From: Tubiluchus corallicola | Taxonomy: Eukaryota > Priapulida > Priapulimorpha > Priapulimorphida > Tubiluchidae | NCBI GenBank assembly: GCA_030141605.1 | Contig: JAQGDQ010000669.1 | Location: forward strand, 50,001 to 114,000 | Direction of reading: 5' to 3' | DNA length: 64,000 bases | Part shown: in pieces, positions 10,928 to 24,359 of the stretch | Layout of the letters: each line of letters starts with the position of its first letter | Position numbering within the stretch: position 1 is the stretch's first letter | The notes under the pieces: model-generated | What the model was told of the DNA's origin: nothing | Seen by the model: only the letters and a program-made list of their open reading frames with translations | Database searches by the model: none | Program-made: the position numbers and the translations under genes

Positions 10928-11430
10928 TTAGTTTCAACATAATTTATTATATAATTGGATCTGACAGTTTAAAAAACACGATTTAGGATCCTCACCACAA
11001 CAGACTTTATACACTATTTAAAAAACATTTACAGTAAGAAATGACTATGTCTACACAAGCTGACAAATTTTACCGCAGAATTACATTAGATTTTAATACC
11101 AAATGAAAGTTAAAAATATTAAGGTACCAATATTTAAGACTGGCACATCTCATATCAGATAGAAACTACTGGAAGCGTTTAGTAAGAAATATAAAGTCAT
11201 GTACGCAATGGAATATTTTACAGTTAATAACATTATTATTATCATCTTTTCCAAATAATAGCAACTATCATTAGTTCCTAAGACAGCTATATTGGCTTTC
11301 AGGCAGTAGTATTTCATTTAATTTATCAAACATAACTACCCTAGCTTGTTGATACAATGGGCAGTGCAACAAAAAGTGTTCAACATACTCAAATCAAAAT
11401 CCACAATTACAATTCGGCGATGACCGTTGT
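10928..11430 (-). pseudogene. LINE 3' end, degenerate copy
   Basis: Reverse-strand homologue of 32505-33010. The frame gives 'PNCNCGF', an in-frame stop, then 'VEHFLLHCPLYQQARVVMFD', the Cys/His knuckle found at the end of several non-LTR retrotransposon proteins. Further stops and frameshifts follow. The non-coding tail, including 'CTGTTGTGGTGAGGATC' on the - strand, matches the tails at 32821-33000 and 49894-50085. Confidence 0.7.
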
Positions 11431-12047
11431 TATCTTTACAGCCTTTAGAAAAAATGTCATAGCTTAGATGAGGTTATCACTATCACTATAGTTATCCAAG
11501 TTATCACTCTGGCCGCTGATTATTAAGTTTTAATAAATTCATTTTTATATAAGTCCTTATCTATCTCTCTCGACTCGTTTCTGACTCGAGAATTGCTGTC
11601 GAATTTGAATCAGAAATGCCGCTGGCGATGCTTGTCTCTTAAGTTGTAATAACTACAAAATGTGACAACAAATGAGAACCCTCTATGCTGGTTCCTCTTC
11701 TTCTTGTAGTGTACCTTTGGGACGGCTGTCTAGAGAATTCATTAACAGTCATTCCATTGCAGTGATTGCAGTACTTAAGTTGACAGTGACCATAAGTCAT
11801 CGTCACACTGCATTGTCGCCATCTATGAATTATTGGCGAGGGTAATAAAGGAGGTACTGCCAAATGAGGACGTAATGTGTAAGCAATAAATATTGTTGCC
11901 AGTTTGGAAGATTAAATGATTTCGACGTGCTGCGAATGGAGAATGTTGCAGAACACATATTATTGATAATATGTTGTTTGCCCAGTGCAAGTTACCATTA
12001 GGATTGTCTACAAAACTGTTTCTTTCTTTTCTCCACCATTAGCACTA

Positions 12048-12049
12048 TC

Positions 12050-12086
<37 letters not shown>

Positions 12087-12087
12087 T

Positions 12088-12124
<37 letters not shown>

Positions 12125-12180
12125 GCATCAGCATCATCAGCATCAGCATCATCATCATCAGCATCATCATCATCATCATC

Positions 12181-12279
<99 letters not shown>

Positions 12280-12410
12280 AACAACAATAATAACAACAAC
12301 AACAAAACCAACAATAACAACAACAACAAAACAACAACAACAACAACAATAATAACAACAACAACAAAAACAACAATAACAACAACAACAACAACAACAA
12401 CAACAATATC
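12048..12410. repeat. Compound (CAT)n then (CAA)n trinucleotide tract
   Basis: About 130 bases of CAT/CAG triplets switch at about 12180 to roughly 230 bases of CAA with occasional TAA. The apparent poly-His/poly-Gln frame on + and poly-Leu/Val frames on - are products of the repeat. Confidence 0.95.
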
Positions 12411-12500
12411 AGCTTCATTTTGTTTGTGCTTTTGCGTACTCACTATCACAAAAACTGCATCCATCTAAAGTTCTCAATGTTGTAAATGTTCATGCTTGAA

Positions 12501-12540
12501 GCTACACCTTGCTACACCTTGCTACACCTTGCTACACCTT
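12501..12540 (+). repeat. GCTACACCTT x4
   Basis: Four perfect 10-bp tandem units, with a partial fifth (GCTA). Confidence 0.95.
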
Positions 12541-13504
12541 GCTAGTGTCTACTGGAATGGTTGATACAATCTTGAATATGCATGGCGTCAGTGCTAACCA
12601 ACAAAAGAAGATTTTTAGAAATGAGAACGTAATATTTATTACATCTTCCAAGGAGAAGAGAAGGCACTTTTAAACTATATTTCCAAAAAAACTTCCACAC
12701 AAAGTCATATTACTCAGAATTACGCCTACCTGTTTGGACGACTTGTTTAACTAGAAAATGAGTTCTAAATAAATCTAATTGAAAATACTCGCACCACCTG
12801 GTAAAACGTCACTGGCACACTTTCCCAGTGTGAATCACTGGCTCACCAAAAACATACTATTAATCTTATTGATAACATGAAATAATTTATGCTTTTGCTT
12901 AGCCAGTGAAAACCGTGCAACTGATTACTTTTTTTGTTCAGTAAGTGAATGTCACGCATTGCCGTCATTGATTTGGCTCGAGACGGAAGGCAAAACAAAC
13001 TGTCTTTTCAAGAATGACATGATTTTTTTTACTTACATTTTATTTTTCTGCTTATACGTGGAGTCGGAACTCCAATGTATTGCATTTGAGCAGTAGAGAC
13101 ACTACGGAGACGTGGGGGATGAATGTCAAAGGAACCTTGCTTGCACGCAAAAACGTGGAGTAGCTAATTGCTGTTTATTGTTTTTGACTCGTTTCTTTAG
13201 CATTCCATGTTCTACACACCTCAGGCATTTTCAGCTCTTTAGAAAATGTTTATTTTTCGGCGCGTTTTGATGATTTCCTGTTTTGCGATCTGCAGGTTTT
13301 AGCAATTTTACGAAAATCAGATGCTTGATCTGCATGTGATGTCTCCCAAGGCTTGGCATTGTACGAATTTGCATGTACGCACATGGCTTCATGGCCTACG
13401 TCACATCTTCAAAATTTATGATTTGGCAAACCAGTGCAGAGTAGTCCACACTTTCTTTAGGTAATTGAAATAATTAACGGAGTCTGCGCAAATGGTAAAG
13501 ATAG

Positions 13505-13620
13505 AGAAAGGAAGCACGTGGAGAGAGAGGTAGGAGAAAGCGAGAGAACAAGAGAGAGGCAGGAGCAGGAGAGGACAAGAAGGAGAAGAGGGACAGAGAA
13601 GAGGAAGAGAGAGAAAGAGA

Positions 13621-13666
<46 letters not shown>

Positions 13667-13680
13667 GAGGAGAGACGGTA
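13505..13680. repeat. GA-rich microsatellite
   Basis: Interrupted purine tract on + with about 40 bases of perfect GA near 13620-13660. Confidence 0.9.
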
Positions 13681-13689
13681 GAAAGAAAG

Positions 13690-13947
<258 letters not shown>

Positions 13948-14370
13948 AGTGACAAGCACAAGGCTGGAAGATTGGCTTCGTAATCCAGCACTCAGTGCCA
14001 AGACAAGAAGTGTAGATCGAAATCTCAAAGTTCTCCAAATGAGACAATAAACCAGAACAACTGTCATACCGACACGAAAGTCAAGAAGGGACTGTTTAGC
14101 AGTTTTCGAATGTGGTCACCCATTCAGGATTTGCCAGTGTGGTCACCATTAAGCACTGCTTAATTTCAGTTGCTAAGCGTACATTGTAACTGCTCAGGTA
14201 TTCCATTCGCCCACAAAATTCAAGACAATTTACCAATAAATGCAATTCACAGACCACCATCGGGTCCTTAGGTTAACCTGTGAAATGGCGAATACCATCA
14301 TTTGTTCACGAAACACCATGATCAACCAACAAAAGTAATCTGATTGCCCGACGCATTTACCCACAATCAC

Positions 14371-15000
14371 AATTGTAATAATAAAAATCTACTATATGCC
14401 TATCACAATCGCTTTTGTGTTTAACCTAACAGTGACCATGACAACCAACTTTTTTATCACAATTGTAATAATAAAAATCTACTATATGCCTATCACAATC
14501 GCTTTTGTGTTTAACCTAACAGTAACCATGACAACCAACGTTTTTATCACAATTGTAATAATAAAAATCTACTATATGCCTATCACAATCGCTTTTGTGT
14601 TTAACCTAACAGTAACCATGACAACCAACGTTTTTATCACAATTGTAATAATAAAAATCTACTATATGCCTATCACAATCGCTTTTGTGTTTAACCTAAC
14701 AGTAACCATGACAACCAAAGTTTTTATCACAATTGTAATAATAAAAATCTACTATATGCCTATCACAATCGCTTTTGTGTGTAACCTAACAGTAACCATG
14801 ACAACCAACGTTTTTCTCACAATTATAATAATAAAAATCTACTATAGGCCTATCACAATCGCTTTTGCGTTTAACCTAACAGTAACCATGACAATCAAAG
14901 TTTTTATCACAATTGTAATAATAAAAATCTACTATAGGCCTATCACAATCGCTTTTGCGTTTAACCTAACAGTAACCATGACAACCAACGTTTTTATCAC
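14371..15000 (+). repeat. 90-bp minisatellite, 7 units
   Basis: Units begin with 'AATTGTAATAATAAAAATCT' at 14371, 14461, 14551, 14641, 14731, 14821 and 14911, exactly 90 bases apart with only a few substitutions. Because 90 is a multiple of 3 and one frame lacks stops, an open frame of 206 codons spans the array as a 30-residue hydrophobic repeat ('MPITIAFVFNLTVTMTTNVF' and so on). I see no start context, splice sites or homology supporting expression, so I do not call it a gene. Confidence 0.95.
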
Positions 15001-15796
15001 AATTACGCTACTGTGATGTGCAGGTATGTACAGAGAATCAGGCTGCTCCTGCAGCTTGTCTTCAATTGTACTTTTCGCTTCACTATATTTGGCTTTTGTT
15101 TGAAAAAGTGAACAGGCACCAGTTCAAAATACATTTTATAGCCGCAGCGGCTTTTTTGAAGATTTCGCAGAAAGAAATTATCCAAAGACCAAGCAAAACC
15201 TCACGAACAATGGCGACCCCAACAGCAAGTGGCCTAAACTATGCAAATCGTTTATACAAGACGCCTAAAGTAAAAGTTCACAAGAAAGGTTGATAACTTC
15301 TACTCAAATAAACTTAATGTGACGCAATCACTGATTATACGTTCTATTGTTTTCTCGCGAAAACACGCATACAGAGAGACACCTTTTATTGATGAATCGT
15401 AACTCTTGAAGCCGCCCCAGTTATTATACTTTTGGCAATATTTATCTCTCATGAAGTGAATATAAAATGTCAATAGAAGTCAAAATGTATTTTAATGGCT
15501 AGATTATGATGTGATTTCGAGTACATTGTGTGAAAATGGGATAAAGTGGATGAATTAAGTTCCAAGGTGTTATGCTGTATCTAGAGAACTCTTAACAGTA
15601 AGATTTTGGCTACAAGCAGTACTTTTGGCAGCAAATTTTATTCTTAATAACACGAGTAGTGATAATTACTAAAAAGAAAATCCCGCGTTTAACACAACGA
15701 AAAGGCACAACATTTCAAACGTGCTGTGATTTATCGCCAGGAGGAAAAATAAGAGATTAATATCGATTCAGTGTTCAACTGAAACTTTTATCGTTA

Positions 15797-16545
15797 ATTA
15801 TGCTGAACAAAAAGCCAACAAAATACTTCATTCATACCTCAAATTAAAAATAACCACGCATAATCAAACCATTTTTATAACACATTTGTAAGACCGGTAA
15901 TTGAATACGGGATTGTAATTTGGTCGAACTGTTCACTAACAAATTTTTAAAGATAGAAAGTATCTAATATCGTGCTATGTTAATGTGATATCCGAAAGTG
16001 GGAAAGGCACTAGCCAAACAAACCTTAATCAGTTGCTCGGACTCTCTTCCCAGAACATAACTCAAACTATCCAAAAATATTTTGTCAACAAACCCCAGGT
16101 TATTTAGTTGAAATAATGATTTTCGTCGAAATGTAGAATGTTACCCCACATGTGATCCTTCTCGTTTCAATTCTACAAAAGATCAGTCACGCTTCTCCAC
16201 AATTTGTTACAGCAATTTATTGAATCAACTCTTCGCTATACAACACAGTAGAAATTTGCTATAAGCTGATTAGCTAACCATCTTACTTTGCAACTGTATT
16301 TTTGGTTATTACTGTTGTTATTAAAATTTTGAGTTTATACTGTTCACGTATGTAAATTTAGTCACCATCTGCTGATTGTAAGTTAGTCAAATGCTTTATT
16401 GAATCGAGTGCGAAATTAGTCGTGATGACCATTATTCTTTTATTAGCACTTTGCACTCAGCACTTGCACCGTGGACATGCCTGTGCCAGACGTAGTCTGT
16501 TTTGTAAATCCACTAAATTAATAAAGTTTAAACTGAACTAATACG
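15797..16545 (+). pseudogene. LINE 3' region (RT C-terminus and tail)
   Basis: The frame near 15873 gives 'YNTFVRPVIEYGIVIWSN', the widely conserved segment just after the RT domain of Jockey/CR1-type LINEs. It is preceded by 'EQKANKILHSYLKL', consistent with the same proteins, then broken by stops and frameshifts. The end (about 16270-16545) closes with 'TAATAAAGTTTAAACT' and is the reverse complement, at moderate identity, of 20085-20360, so both are 3' tails of one family. Confidence 0.7.
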
Positions 16546-17029
16546 TTTTGGAAAACTACGAATTTACCGTCCCTTTCACCCTCACCCCCACTCGCAAGAA
16601 AACAAAACTTTTTATCCAATTTTCCATATCAAGTTTCTCATTTTACTTCATTAAGTTGTACTAACAATCTCACTTGTTTTATTACTCATCTTTCTCCACC
16701 TCCTCATCTTTTTGCATCCTCATCTTGAGCAAACTGCATCACGCACCACATCTGCTACTGATGCTGGAAAGTGGAAGCTGCAAGTGCTAATAATTACGTA
16801 TGCACAAGCCTTTAATTACACACCACGCTGTCATTAAGGAGGAGAAAAGGGGCCGCCGGTATAGGCTTCTCTTTATAGAGATATAGTAACGATTTGTGCA
16901 CGGGGTGTAAACGTATAAACATAAATAAGGGTATTAGTTGGCTAAGGGTAAATACCAGACGGATTAGTTGTAAAAACATTGGTATGATCGTGGACATAAT
17001 ACTGAAATTCATTGTAGACCACAAGAAGA

Positions 17030-17562
<533 letters not shown>

Positions 17563-18508
17563 TTATGATAAATTCATAGTTTGGCCGTTGACTGAAAAAC
17601 AAAACACGAGTTGGTAATTAATAATTTTAATTGTCACGAAAATGGCTAATTTACCCTTAACGAATTAAGCCTACTTACAACTTAGGTAACAGAGAAGTAA
17701 ATAAACCCATGCAAATAGAGGGGAAACAATGTATTTATTCTTTAATAAAAAGACTTATAATAATAATATCTTGAAATTATATAGTTCCGAGCTCATACTT
17801 ATATCGTCTAACATTAATTGTTTGGCAAATAGCTCCGCAAAAGTAAAGAAGTTGAAAAAAGGAGCCGATTATAACTAGTATTGCCATTGGTCGAAATGTA
17901 GATATCGTTGCTTTTGGCCAAATTCACATTTCTTCTTTTCGTCTCTCCCTCATATCAGACTTCCTCTGTGTACAAAAAAAAACATGAATCGTTTTTGATG
18001 TTTCAAGTTTAAGCGTTTAGAACTATTCCATGTTGCCAAAGTCATTACTTGACACATGTTCGTGCCATGGACACGTGTTTCCGATGAGTTCCTCAAGTTT
18101 ATTTATTGCTGTTGTCTTGCCAGTATGCGAGGGTGGTTCCAGGGTAAGGGTGTTAAATAATGTGAAAGGCATCGCCATGTCTGCTACAGTAGTGGGAGAC
18201 CTTCAGAACTACTTTCATCGTGTGTGTTTCAACACGACTTAAAGAGAACGAAAAGAGAATTTAAAAATACATCTGAAAACCTTTGCTTACGAAGCTATAT
18301 TACTTAACAACACGCTTGCTTGCTCAAAACACTTCTGTGACTAGAAAAGAAAATTCTTAATAATTTAAAATGCTTGAGCCAAATGTAAAGCATCATTTTA
18401 TGCTATCTTTCTTTCATTCTATCTTAGTGTACCGACTATCTGGCTGGCTTCACCAAAAAAGAACACATGGTTAAAGTTTGCAACTCCAAAGAATTTGGTT
18501 TGTGAAGC

Positions 18509-18916
18509 GGATTAGGGTTAGGATTAGAGTTAGGGTTAGGGTTAGGGTAAGGATTAGCGTTAGGGTTAGGATTAGAGTTAGGGTTAGGGTTAGGGTTAGG
18601 ATTAGCGTTAGGGGTAGGATTAGAGATAGGGTTAGGATCAGGTTTAGGGTTAGGATTAGAGTTAGTGTTAGGATTAGAGATAGGGTTAGGATCAGGTTTA
18701 GGGTTAGGATTAGAGTTAGGGTTAGGAATAGAGATAGGGTTAGGATCAGGTTAGGGTTAGGATTAAAGACAGGGTTAGGGTTAGGGTTAGGATTAGCGTT
18801 AGGGTTAGGATTAGAGATAGGGTTAGTTTTAGGGTTAGGATTAGCGTTAGGGTTAGGATTAGAGTTAGGGTTAGGATCAGGGTTAGGGTTGGGTTAGGGT
18901 AAGGGTTAGGGTTAGT
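18509..18916 (+). repeat. Degenerate interstitial telomere-like (TTAGGG)n block
   Basis: About 400 bases of TTAGGG mixed with the variants ATTAGG, ATTAGA, ATTAGC, ATAGGG and ATCAGG. The variants recur in an ordered higher pattern (for example GGATTAGAGTTAGGG). Unique sequence on both sides shows it is internal and not a chromosome end. TTAGGG is the ancestral animal telomere repeat; most arthropods use TTAGG. Confidence 0.92.
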
Positions 18917-18984
18917 GTCATAATGTCATAATGGCTGCGTTTAACTACTGTCATAATAACTGTCACTGTGGAAGTTTTATAAGT

Positions 18985-19060
18985 TTTGTACAGCGTTACT
19001 ACTAACGCGAGCTCTGAATTCAGTAAAACAGGACGTAAGTGATACAAAATTTCAAGATGA
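18985..19060 (-). repeat. TTAA-ended repeat, module 1, inverted fragment
   Basis: Reverse complement of the first ~100 bases of module 1 ('GTACAGCGTTACT' and 'GATACAAAATTTCAAGATGA'), lying head to head with the copy that starts at 19063. Confidence 0.6.
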
Positions 19061-19062
19061 TT

Positions 19063-19702
19063 TTAAAGCACAAAAACTCTCCACTTACATAAAGTTTAAA
19101 ACATTCGTCTTGAAATTTTATACGGCCTTCTTGCTTGCAAATAATGCGTCGGCAGTAATGCTGTATATAACATGTAAATTTAAACTCCCGCGATGGCCGT
19201 TAGAAGCAGCCATTTTGAGGATAAATTTGAAACAAGTTTAAATAAGATTGAGTAAAGTTTGAAAAAATAATCAGAGCATTCGTAGCGCACACGTCTCTAA
19301 CTAAACAAAATCTTAAATTACCATATCTTGTTAATAAGATTAAAAATACGTTTTTTAGTTAGTGAGTGGTGCACCCTGGAGGGGGAGCCAGCGACATTTT
19401 ACCAATTGGTCAAAGCGTTTTGAATAATTAATAATTATCTTCTCTAGTTACATAAGTCTTTCAGGTAGGTAAGCGAAATGCTACATATTATAACTTTGCA
19501 TGGAAAGTTTTTTTGGGGATATCATTGCCTTTCCTTTCTCCATTTCGTTACGTAATGTCGCGGTCTTTAGAGCGTTGCAGGAAATTTAAAATGAAAACAA
19601 AAAAAATCCTTTAAATCTTTTCAGCTTTCAACAACGTAAAATTGCTATAAAGTAATATAAGTTCTTAATGCGATTTTTCTGGAACCCTTTCTTGTCTTTT
19701 AA
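19063..19702 (+). repeat. TTAA-ended repeat, module 1, copy B (near full length)
   Basis: Starts 'TTAAAGCACAAAAACTCTCC' and ends 'TTTCTTGTCTTTTAA', so the termini are inverted (TTAAAG-ACAAGAAA type). It includes the family landmarks 'GCAGCCATTTTGAGG', 'GAGTGGTGCACCCTGGAGG' and 'ATTGCTATAAAGTAATATAA'. No coding frame. The TGACGTCA of other copies has decayed here. Confidence 0.8.
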
Positions 19703-20084
19703 CGTTTATTTATGAAGAGTGCTTTTTTCGTTTGAGATTTTTAATTTTTATATGACTCTAAAAGGTTTCTCATAATGAAAATTTCTTTGGGTGGTGTTAA
19801 CATAAACATTACTATTTATTAAGCAAGAATGGAGGCAATAAAGAAGACCTATCGTCAATAATTCTTTTGTAATTTCCCTAAATTTTACTAAACTAAGAGA
19901 ACATGTAAATTTATTAAAGGAAGTAGAAACTTTGTGAGAGATTTAGAAGACTTTGCTTGTGTTGAAATCACAGTGATGTGCAATGATAGCGAAAACAATG
20001 ATATCTTGCGATGTAATTGTTACCTGCCTGGCTTTTTTGTAAACTGTGGTGAACTAGGTGGAGAGTTCTCCTACTTAAAAAATT

Positions 20085-20602
20085 AAGTTTAGCTTAGTTT
20101 AAACTTTATTTATTTATAGTTGATTTACAAAACAGACGGCGTCTGGCACAGGCGTCTCCACGGCCCAAGTGCTGAGTTTCAAAGTGCTAATAAAAGAATA
20201 ATGGACATCTCAATTTATAATCATCACACTCAATTTAATAAAACAATTGACTCAAGTACAATCAGCAGATGGTGATTAAACTTACAAACATGAACAGTAT
20301 AAACACAATATCTTAATAACAATAATAATAGTAAAAATACATTTACAAAGTACATTTGGCTGATTAATCATTTAACAATAAATTCTATTGTACTGTAAAA
20401 CGAAGGTTGATTTACTAAACTGCTGTAATAAACAATGGATAATGAAGCAAGATGGGTGACCAATTTTGAATTTTTCGAATATGTTTCTGTATAATACCAC
20501 AGGATTATAATTTTGTAAGGATTCGCGTGTTACATTTTGATGGTCGAGTAGGTCGTCTAATAATGCAGCTCTAATATACATAGAATCGGAGCTCCTTGTC
20601 AC
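20085..20602 (-). pseudogene. LINE 3' region
   Basis: On the - strand an open frame at 20372-20602 ends with 'HCLLQQFSKSTFVLQYNRIY', matching the decayed frame near 16200 ('LLQQFIESTLRYTTQ'). The tail to 20085 matches 16270-16545, including 'AGCACTTTG' and 'GGTGATTAAA' segments in complement. It is a 5'-truncated copy that ends against Tc1-derived sequence at about 20605. Confidence 0.6.
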
Positions 20603-20631
20603 AGATCGAAGGTGACCACTAATTTCCCCAG

Positions 20632-20881
20632 GGAGAAGAACATCGCCGTACTTGAATGCCCTGGAAACAGCCCGGACCTCAATCCGATAGAGAATCTCTA
20701 TGAGATACTGAAGGATAAGGTGGAAGACAGGCAGCCATCAAGTGCTGAAGACTTGCGAAGAGTTATCAAGGACGTTTGGGTTAAAGAAATTACTTCCGAG
20801 TACTGCCAAAACCTAATTTCCAGTATGCCTCTTAGAATGCAGCCAGTGATTGACAACTTCGGCTGCCATACAAAGTACTAA
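20632..20881 (+). pseudogene. Tc1-type transposase, C-terminal fragment
   Basis: The frame encodes 'EKNIAVLECPGNSPDLNPIE' and continues 'NLYEILKDKVEDRQPSSAED', ending at a TAA at 20879-20881. 'PGNSPDLNPIENLW' is the signature around the third catalytic residue (the Glu of PIEN) in Tc1/mariner DD34E transposases; here the final Trp is Tyr. The helix-turn-helix DNA-binding region and the first two catalytic Asp residues are absent, since LINE sequence occupies the upstream side. About 83 residues remain without a stop, so the fragment is fairly young or was truncated by a later insertion. Confidence 0.9.
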
Positions 20882-21239
20882 AATGTTCAAGGACTGTGAC
20901 TATTATTGGATAAAAACATACAAACTATGCTGTAGTATATTTTTTAGATGGAACCATGTTAAACGATGGTTTTGTCAATTTTCAGGAAGAAGTCACTTTG
21001 GTCTTAAACTTTTGCAAATGATTGTAAATGCCGTTAATAACTAATCAATTATTGACAATTTCCGAATTGTTAACAGGTGATTCGGGCTACAATAAGCTAG
21101 TATTAGCTTTGCTTGAATTCTTGTATTTACAGGGTAAGGACTAAAAACGTATAACCCCAGACAAGACCACTCAAGGTGTTGCTGGGTCTAGATGGACTAT
21201 CATGTCTATTACTAGACATATTACTGATTTACTAACGAT

Positions 21240-21370
21240 AGAAGGATCTGTTGCTGTTTTTTTAAATTCAGTAAGGATGTAGTTTTCAGGGAAATAATTT
21301 TTAGTACATAATTTTTGAGATTAGGTCCGAGGAAAAAATTGCATTTATAACTTTTTGGAATAATGTAATT
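21240..21370 (+). repeat. Diverged copy of the 49.5-kb direct-repeat family
   Basis: Shares an ordered set of short matches ('TGTAGTTTTCAG-GAAA', 'GAGGAAAAAATTGCATTTATAA') with 49760-49850 and 50330-50420. No coding content. Confidence 0.4.
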
Positions 21371-22186
21371 TCTAACTGGAAACTAAGCCATTAAGAAAGA
21401 TAAATATGCTAGTTATAGGTTAACGGTAGAACAATCCTGCAAATGTCTTTGAATTTTAGAACGAAATTTATCCGAAAGAAGATGACATATAATCTAGGTG
21501 GGTTTTGAACCAGGAACCCTGCACTTAGAAATCAAGCGTCTTGGTGATTAGAATATTTTGCATCAGCGATCGTGACAGGCCCTAACGTTATTCTTATAGC
21601 TTAACAACCAATTCAGAAATTCCTAAAATTAGTTTCATCGTGTAACCCAGAGTAACTAGAGTAACTAGAGTACTAGAGTAAGTCTAGTTGCTAACTAATT
21701 AGAGTTTTAATTTAGCGCTTGAGCTAATCCGTTGGCCAAAAGGAAAACCCACTTATTGATATCCACGCCGTGACATCTTTTCGTAGTTCTCTCCTTTCTG
21801 AGTACCCGTTGGTTTAAAATTCGCTAATGAATTACGTTAATTCTACGATTAATAATCATGTTGAAATTAAGATTGCGACTAATTACTTCATTAACTAAAA
21901 AGTGATTAATGATTGGGTCTCTGGCGTGTGAGGATTCAGAACCAAGTGATCTGTACTAAACTGAATTTCTCGTTGCTTTGAAAGTTTGACTATAAACCTG
22001 CGTTTAGTACTCTGGAATAATATACAATACCCTCATGCCGTCTAGTATATGCGCTTCTTTCAACTCATTGTACTCAGTTTATCAACTATAAACGGATTAG
22101 TGAATATTTCGGCATTTAAGACCCTTGGAGTGCAGCGAGTGATGACAGCGCAGAGGACAGCGTTACCGTCCGCTGAATTGTCGGCA

Positions 22187-22295
22187 CTTTTTACCTGTGT
22201 GTTGATTAGAAACACCGCTCTGCGCAGGTAATTCAGGTAAAGTTTTTACCTGTGTGTTGATTAGAATGCCGCTTCATACAGGTAACTCAGATTAA
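22187..22295 (+). repeat. Two 54-bp tandem units
   Basis: 'TTTTTACCTGTGTGTTGATTAGAA' type units start 54 bases apart and diverge in the second half. Confidence 0.8.
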
Positions 22296-22874
22296 GTGTT
22301 GATAACCACTGGTTCTGTTTTTCGGCTGTTTTGTTAAACTGTTCAATTATTATAGTATTTATCATCTCAGTGGAAACTTACCTGGGGTGGATTCATTCCT
22401 CGTGGCGGTTCCAGATTTAGAATAGAGAATGAAGAGGACAAAAAGTAGTAGAACCACTACTCTCAGCTCCAGATATTCCTTTAGAAACGTGAAAGAACTC
22501 TTTAGAAATGATTTTTTCTTTGGTTTTCCACAAATGCTCTGCAATAACGACACTGTTCGAGCCCCATTTAGAAACTTGTTACCCATAAAATGTGTAAAAA
22601 CTTTCAGCTTTTGATAAATTTAATAATTTTGAATAGGTTTTTTGTGAACTATTCTTGGTTTGTTGTGCCGTGCAAAACACAATCTACGAAATCTCGCTTT
22701 TGAGAAAAATGCATTTGCAATGCTTCCCTCAAAATAATTATACAGTACAGTATGAAGGTGGAACTTCTGCACTCAATAAGCGTATTACTGAGTGATAATG
22801 TGCAACAGAGAAGCCAAGATACTCATTTATAAATAAAATAAAAAAACTACAACCTACTGCTTTGCAGATAAAAC

Positions 22875-23973
22875 TTCGTAGCCCACAAGTCATTGACTAA
22901 ATAAAATTTAAAATTACTGTATCTTCTCAATAAGATTAAAAATACGTTTTTGGTTACTGAGTGGTGCACCCTGGAGGGTGAGTCAGCGACATTTTACCAA
23001 TTGGTGAAAACATTTTAAATAATTATTAATTTTCTTTTCTAGTTACATAAGTCTTCCTAGCAGGTAAGCGAAAATCTAAGTAATATAGATTTGCACGGAA
23101 AGTCTTTTGAAACATAATTTAACATAGCTTTCACTTCCCTTCATTTACGTTTGGTACATGACGTCATGTAATGGCGACTTCGGAACAGTATTGCGGGAGA
23201 TCTAAAGTGAAAACAAACTAAAATTTCTTTCAGTGTGAGTAAGATATACGCATAAAATTGCTATAAAATAATACGATTTTTTAAGGCGATTTTTCTGAAA
23301 CCACTTCAGGTACTCCTTTTCTTGACCTTTAAACTGTAGATCAAAACAATCTACTCTTTAAAATATTGGAAGGAAACATACTATTTTTCAAAAATGACTT
23401 ACGTGAAAGAACTATTACCACACAAACACCATTTCACGTTCGCGCTACTAGTTCTTCGCTGTCACATGCATTTCGCCATTCGCTAGTTAGAGACTTGTGC
23501 TAACGCCTGCATTTCGGAAACGCATTGCACAAAAAACAGGTGCTGTACCACCCAGTTCAGATGTATTAGTTTGAGACGAAGTACACACGTTCGCAGCGCA
23601 TGCGTGAGCACAGCGGTCATAGTCATAGTCATTTATTTGTTTTAATCTGGTTTGCGGTAAACTTGAAATTTGAATTTTTATCTTAAAGCTTATCTAGTTC
23701 TAGTACAACACACTGACTATCTTACAGTAGCATTGTACATAAATTTTCGCTTTCGCAAACACGTTTAACGCGATCGTGGAATATTTTTGCTGTTGCAAAT
23801 TATATTAGTTAGTGATGTCTTCAAAAGTTGGGCTCGCCTGCTGTTAATTAGGTTTTTAAACTATTATTCAATTATCAGAAACGCTTTTGCAGTATTAATT
23901 GTGTTAAAATGTATACTTTTCATCGGACTTGAAAATGGGGTAGCGTATGAAAAATCATCCTGTCTTCCTTTAA
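22875..23973 (+). repeat. Composite TTAA-ended repeat, copy C (module 1 + module 2)
   Basis: Module 1 (5' truncated) runs from 22875 to 'CTTGACCTTTAA' at about 23332 and carries TGACGTCA at 23159-23166. Module 2 follows immediately ('AACTGTAGATCAAAACAATC') to 23973, ending 'ATCCTGTCTTCCTTTAA'. The same two modules in the same order occur at 39821-41145. A 60-base foreign segment near 23615-23670 is absent from copy D. Confidence 0.8.
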
Positions 23974-24359
23974 AATTGTATTAGCTGCTCTTTATTTTTG
24001 CCCGGCAGTATTGATAAACGAATCAGGAAACGAGTGACCGTGTAACAGTGTCACTGTCAACTATGACGCGTACTACCGAACGCCTTGAGAAAGCTTTGCT
24101 AAGAATTACAAACTACACAATTCAAGTTTTCAAAGCATTTCAGTAGTTAATTTCAACTAATTAACGAATTTTACACTAAATTCATTAAAATAATCTTAAT
24201 GCAGGGAACACGTACATTTTCTGAAGGAAGTTGGCCTCTATAATAATTGTAAAAGTCTGTATGGATTTCATGATTTCTTCATACTGGGTCCACTGGTTAA
24301 CACCTGCTTCAACATTACAGTCAGGGTCATTGGATCTTTTGGGCGAGTAGGGGCTACAG

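Noticed and set aside
11985-12464. Open frames rich in His/Gln, Leu, Val and Met
   Set aside because: All are translations of (CAT)n/(CAA)n in different frames and strands; no unique protein sequence on either side.
18509-18916. True telomere or chromosome end
   Set aside because: Ordinary sequence, including the rest of the Wnt5 gene, continues on both sides, and the repeats are degenerate.
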